DNA of 64,000 nucleotides from Cucumis sativus (Eukaryota > Streptophyta > Magnoliopsida > Cucurbitales > Cucurbitaceae), in assembly GCF_000004075.3 (NCBI RefSeq), contig NC_026659.2:1364001-1428000 (forward strand), written 5' to 3'. A program made the position numbers and the translations under genes. Under the pieces are notes generated by a model. That model worked only from the letters and a program-made list of their open reading frames with translations. It ran no database searches and was not told where the DNA came from. Within the stretch, counting starts at the first letter, position 1, and every line of letters begins with the position of its first letter. Shown in pieces: positions 59,631 through 64,000 of this stretch.

Positions 59631-62080
59631 CCTCTGTTGTGCTATTTCTTTAAACTTTTAATAATAAATTTTAACGTATTTGAACAATCCATCTCAACTA
59701 ATTAAGATTATTAATAACCAACATTTTTGCCTTCTAAATATCTATTTCAATCTGTTTTAACCAAAAATATATACATAACTCACAGATCTAACTATGTAAG
59801 TGTGTGTGTTATAATTAATAAAGAAGGTAAACAATAGTGAACTGCCTCATGACTTAGCTTGCTTGTTTAAGAAAAGGTTTTAATGAATTTGAATCAAGTA
59901 GTTCACATTATGTTTCTTCATCTTCTACTTTTTTTTCCATAAGGAATTCACCTACTGTTGTGTTAATTTTTTATAATAATTAATTAAGTTGAATTTTAAA
60001 TAAGAAATGCAAAACTTTTGACTCGTTTTGAATTATAGTTTGAAATGTGACATATGTATGTATCATAGTTGGATATTAGAATAGTCTTTGTAACTGTTTG
60101 TAATATAATATATAGTATTAACGAAATCTTCATTTTTCTTCATATTGCTATGACTCCATTTTGATCTTTCTAACTCCAATTTTCTAACACAGAACTACTC
60201 ATTGTAACGAGTCATCAAATTAACAATTGTTTATGTTAATACTCATTTTAAAATATTAAAAAAAATCTCATAATTCTTTTATTAATATTTTGATTTATTT
60301 GGTTGTATTTGAAAAGGTTTCTTTTGACTAACAAGAGAGTGATGCAATCAAAATCTTCCACTAACAGTTAACATGAGTTTTTTTTAGGAAAAAACTTTCG
60401 TTCCTTTTCTTTTTCTAGTTCATCATTTGTTGCTTTTCATTATTTTATTCTCTATTTCTAATAAGACATACTACTATCTAACTGTTTATAATAAATATTT
60501 CTTGTTCTTATTTGTTTGTTTTTTTTTTCGTTTTTATTAAAGGGTTAAAAGACATGTTTAAGAGTACTTTCTAATTGGGGTTGTTTATTAAATTCTAGAT
60601 GAGAACGAACTTTAAAAAATTAAAATTAAAATTAAAAAATATTATGTTATATTTAATTTTAGATATTTCTTATGTATGCATGCAACAAGATATTTTATTT
60701 AATGATTTTAAAAACCACGTAAATAGATAGATATTAGCAAGAAACAAAAAAAAAAAAAAGATTGAAATTTATTGTTTCCATAATTTGGTTAAACAATAAA
60801 TAGAGGTCTAACTTTCTATCTCTTTCCCTAATGACGATGGATCAAAGGAGTTGCTTGGAGTGATTGGCTCTCCAACAGAATCTCTATCTGCTCTATATAG
60901 GACCTTATTTGTTTCTACATCGTTATTGATATAATATATTTCTTTTGAAAACAACTCTTCTTAAAAAAATCAATCAATAGGTTCCATAAATGATGAATTT
61001 TGAGGTCTCTAACATTCCATGTCTCTCCTTTTAAGTAGTATTATATTAGGGGATATCTCTCCATCCCGATCCAAGGAGTTGGACCATTGCATTTCTCATT
61101 TTTTGCATGTGCTTTCCACTCATTTTTGCATATGTTGTTGCATGCCAATTTTTTTCTAAAAGCCGTGATGTCTTTTAAAATTCCAAAATAGAGCTACCAG
61201 AAGAAAAAGAAAAGGGATGAGCAACCGTGCTAATGAGACCAAGAGGCATCAGTTGGAGTCTATTGATGGAGTTGATGGAGTGGTTCAGTTGATGGAGTCA
61301 ATAATTCGACAAATTTAGGATGGGAGGACATCTTTAATCGTCGGTAAGTGGTTTTGAGGCAAAGGCAGAAAATCATCCCTACAAAAATCTCATAAACTAC
61401 CCTAGCGCCGTCAAGGTCGGAGGAAAGTTGTACGAAAGAGATGGCTTGTCGACTCAAGCGTTGATTTGTTCAGCTAAGTTTTCTTATGTTTGTTTTTATT
61501 TCAAACTAAAGGAGCCTAGATTTTATTCTTTGAATTCCAGTCAAACACATATTGCCAATATCGCCAAGTGCCTTTTGATCAAGGGAACCTTGTTTTATTT
61601 TTTTCTTCGGTTCAGGAAATTTTTAGTTAAGACTTTGGTGCTGATTGTCAATTATTCTTTAGGATATCTAGAGGAGTTGGAATGAACGATACAAATGTTG
61701 AAATACATGTCAAATAGAAGGGGAAACAAAAATAAGATCGTAAAACGTGAACACAATAAAAAATAGTGTTTGATTGGAAATAAATTTAGTATTACTATCT
61801 GTGCTAAAAAACTCAATCCAAAACCTAAATTTTAGATTACCTTTCCATGGATTTCAATTTAATTACAAGTGTTCAAACAGCCGACTTTTATGAAATTCCT
61901 TTTTCAAGCCAAGCAAAGGGTTTAATATTAATTTTCCGCTGATGTAAATGTTAAAAGAACAAGCCTTCCCTTTGATGCCGACCAAAGGAAAAAAAAGATC
62001 TACAAAATTATCAATTTGAAGCGTAGGGGAGAGTTTTATTACTGGTTTGGCCTAAACATAGGCAAAGAAATGGAAAGTAC

Positions 62081-62157
62081 CTATATTATATTGAGGATCC
62101 CAATTGATCGACCGACCTCGCTATATTATATTGAGAATCCCAATTGATCGATCGGCC
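62081..62157. repeat. 40-base tandem duplication
   Basis: Copies at 62081-62120 and 62121-62157, each beginning CTATATTATATTGA and containing CCCAATTGATCGA, with a few differences. Confidence 0.9.
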
Positions 62158-62515
62158 ACACAATCTTCTAATTATGAGTTCTTTTAAATATGAAATCAGA
62201 ACTCATAAATCCTAAACGGTCATTTGATACCAAATAAAAAAAATAGGATTTGTTCGAGATTCATCATGTTGAGGATCCACATTGAAAAGATAAAAAAGAT
62301 CTCATACATGAATTACTTATCTATAAGATAAAATTAAAATATGTATATATACACAAAATCACCATCATTTGATGAGCAAAATATAATATGACCGATTTAC
62401 ATTTACAAATTACAACCCTGTTTTTATTCTAAATAAATTAAATGGAATCAAAGCTGAAACTCAGCATCAGCAATGACAACCTATATGGATTCCTAAAGGC
62501 TTATAAGCTTAGTTT

Positions 62516-62565
62516 GGAAAAGAAAACAAAACAATATGGTGGAAAAGAAAACAAAACAATATGGT
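62516..62565. repeat. 25-base perfect tandem duplication
   Basis: Two identical 25-base units (62516-62540 and 62541-62565) containing AACAAAACAATATGG, followed by the start of a third. Confidence 0.9.
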
Positions 62566-62925
62566 TGAAAAGAAAAGGCTGAGCAGATAAGAATACCCAA
62601 AATACTAATCTACTCCCCACCACATATAGAGTAGTATTCTAGCTTTCTGTATTTCAAAATTGTCCACCACCCAAATCACTTTCCAATTGGGTCATCATCA
62701 ACCAACTAGTTCATTGCAGCTGTACCACATTTGGGACTCCTAACAACATGACATCACAGGTCCATTACCTCCCATCACTTTAATAGACAGGACACAAGGG
62801 TAATTTTCAACTCCCACCCAAGGTTCGTCTCTTCAACCACCAGGAATTTTCGCGGTATTACCAAGTACTAAATGCCTAAGGTCTCATTATTTTTATGCAT
62901 ATACTCTCCTTTTCCTAAGTTCGTC

Positions 62926-62937
62926 TTTTTTTTTTTT

Positions 62938-62968
<31 letters not shown>

Positions 62969-62975
62969 GGGGGGG
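62926..62975 (+). repeat. Poly-T/poly-G tract (T22 then G28)
   Basis: About 22 T directly followed by about 28 G, 170-220 bases past the RBOH stop codon, so probably within or just after its 3'UTR (C28-A22 on the RBOH sense strand). Exact lengths are uncertain, as for any long homopolymer. Confidence 0.85.
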
Positions 62976-63142
62976 TAGGAGGGGCTTTGTTTTGTTCTTT
63001 CCTGTCAACTGTACAATACAATATTTCTAACCGGTGGCGAGGGGCCTTCCAGGTATAGAACAAATATACGGGGAGAAGTAAGTTAGAGTTAGGAATATAT
63101 GGGGTAGAAGAGTCGGTTTTTGTGTACCCGTAGTTTACTTTC

Positions 63143-64000
63143 TCAGAAATGTTCTTTGTGAAAATGGAACTTAGTTGGGCCCTTTTGATTGAATTCATAG
63201 CAAAGGTTGCTAAGTTCTTTTGCAAGAATTGGTGCTCCACAGTAGAATACTCCTGATCCCAAATGTCAAACCGAGAAGAATCAGATAAAGGAAATTCAGT
63301 TGTTTGTCCTGCTTTTTATTTTTTGAAGCGCACTCACCGATTTTGGCACTACAATGCTTCGAACAAATTCTGGAGAAAACTTTCTTCCAGTTGGGCCTTG
63401 CAAAATGAGTTCTTACCTGACCAGATCATGGAAAGTAAAGGGCCTTTCAGAAGTTGGAAAGTTTTTTAATAAGAAACAATTCAATTTCGATGATAGTACG
63501 AAGATGGGAAATTAGCTATTATCATTTAGAAAACTGAATGTGCAAGAAGAACCCTTTGATTAGTTTGAAACTCAATTGGTACATGGTACCAGAAACAAGA
63601 TGTACTCCAAAATTAAGAAGCCAAACTTAAGTCTTAAATAGTAGAAATTTACCCTGGTGCCAGAAACAATATCCATTCCATTTTTTGCATGATTTAGTGC
63701 TTGGACCATCGTAATGAGGGCTGATCTAGCGTCTCCTTCCTCGTACACACTGGTTAGGTAGTTGTGCATCTCAATGACACCCTGAGTTTCAAGTCACGAA
63801 GTTAAAAAAATGAATCCATATAGACATGATAGTCCAATTAAAGCTCAATATTACCCTTTGATCCATCTCAGCGACTTCATTCATGACCCCTTTGAACCAG
63901 TCAAACGATCCCTGCTCCCTAGTTACCCAGTAAAAGTAAGCATTAGTTGTCTTCAGAATCTTCTTTCGCTTGGGAGAAACTCTGGCAGACGAGGAAGAAT
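63143..64000 (-). CDS. RBOHF: Respiratory burst oxidase (NADPH oxidase), RBOHF-like, C-terminal part
   Basis: Four exons are visible: beyond 64000 to 63855, 63781-63653, 63416-63338 and 63252-63143. They encode the last 162 or so residues of the C-terminal NAD(P)H-binding domain: [20 protein letters not shown], then [38 protein letters not shown] and [13 protein letters not shown], ending FHFHKEHF at the stop. These are hallmark blocks of plant RBOH proteins, which move electrons from cytosolic NADPH to apoplastic oxygen to make superoxide. The RBOHF label rests on the Ser-rich insert before PKRKKILK, the collinearity with Arabidopsis At1g64060, and recall of RBOHF sequence; RBOHI or another close member cannot be excluded. 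The rest of the gene, including EF-hands, heme-binding and FAD domains, lies beyond the right edge. Confidence 0.9.

Larger units (their letters stand above)
57747..63142. other. 5.4-kb intergenic region, LEA_2 copy 3 to RBOH gene
   Basis: Mostly AT-rich. It holds a less AT-rich segment at about 59240-59420 with a GACGTGTC element, a TTTA microsatellite at 59598-59630, two short perfect or near-perfect tandem duplications near 62081 and 62516, and a T22-G28 tract at 62926-62975. The open frames at 61260-61457 (-) and 61428-61685 (+) match no family I recognise. Confidence 0.5.

Noticed and set aside
61260-61685. Possible small gene or transposon fragment with overlapping frames on both strands
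   Set aside because: No motif, no terminal repeats and no splice support recognised by eye.
62893-63240. 115-codon minus-strand frame ending in Pro and Lys runs
   Set aside because: Out of frame with the RBOH last exon and running into the poly-C/poly-A tract. The RBOH frame stops at 63143.
1-64000. Search for LTR elements, terminal-inverted-repeat transposons, CRISPR arrays and rRNA
   Set aside because: No paired long terminal repeats, transposase or polymerase motifs, spaced repeats or rRNA were recognised. Small MITEs could still be missed without a repeat library.

Overview
The window is nuclear DNA of a flowering plant (core eudicot). The evidence is GT-AG introns, AT-rich intergenic DNA with many microsatellites, two eukaryotic tRNA genes, and plant-only families: a PAM71-type chloroplast GDT1 transporter, an ALMT channel, an RTNLB reticulon, LEA_2/NHL proteins and an RBOH oxidase. 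The overall look suggests a cucurbit such as Cucumis, but that is a guess from memory and nothing here proves it. No LTR element, LINE, CRISPR array, rRNA or bacterial-type operon was recognised.

Layout, left to right. 1-2971 (-): 5' part of a coiled-coil gene of the USO1-related family, running off the left edge. 5090-11796 (+): a 12-exon chloroplast Mn/Ca transporter gene (PAM71/GDT1-like 1). 11797-21400: a 9.6-kb gene-poor stretch containing a GC-rich island. 21500-26193 (+): a gene with a 5'UTR intron and a single coding exon for an EAR-motif protein with an 11-unit Cys/His repeat array (WRKY19/loricrin-like). 27557-31571 (-): a six-exon ALMT anion channel. 34715-34939: tRNA-Gly(TCC) and tRNA-Leu(CAA), facing each other. 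37217-38854 (-): a five-exon reticulon. 41040-50212: a cluster of glycoside hydrolase family 5 genes with a C-terminal ricin-type lectin domain, comprising two intact convergent genes, one lectin-only remnant and one decayed copy. 52954-57746 (-): three LEA_2/NHL genes. 63143-64000 (-): the last four exons of an RBOHF-like NADPH oxidase, running off the right edge.

The genes do not form a pathway. What unites them is ancestry: from memory, USO1-like, PAM71, loricrin-like, reticulon, LEA_2 and RBOHF follow the same order as Arabidopsis At1g64180, At1g64150, At1g64140, At1g64090, At1g64065 and At1g64060. The ALMT gene and the GH5-lectin cluster appear to be extra within that block.

I see no clearly new molecular system. 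The items most worth a second look are the birth-and-decay GH5-lectin cluster, the spliced upstream ORF of the EAR/finger-repeat gene, the GC-rich island in the gene desert, the promoter hairpin before PAM71, and the long T(n)G(n) tracts.
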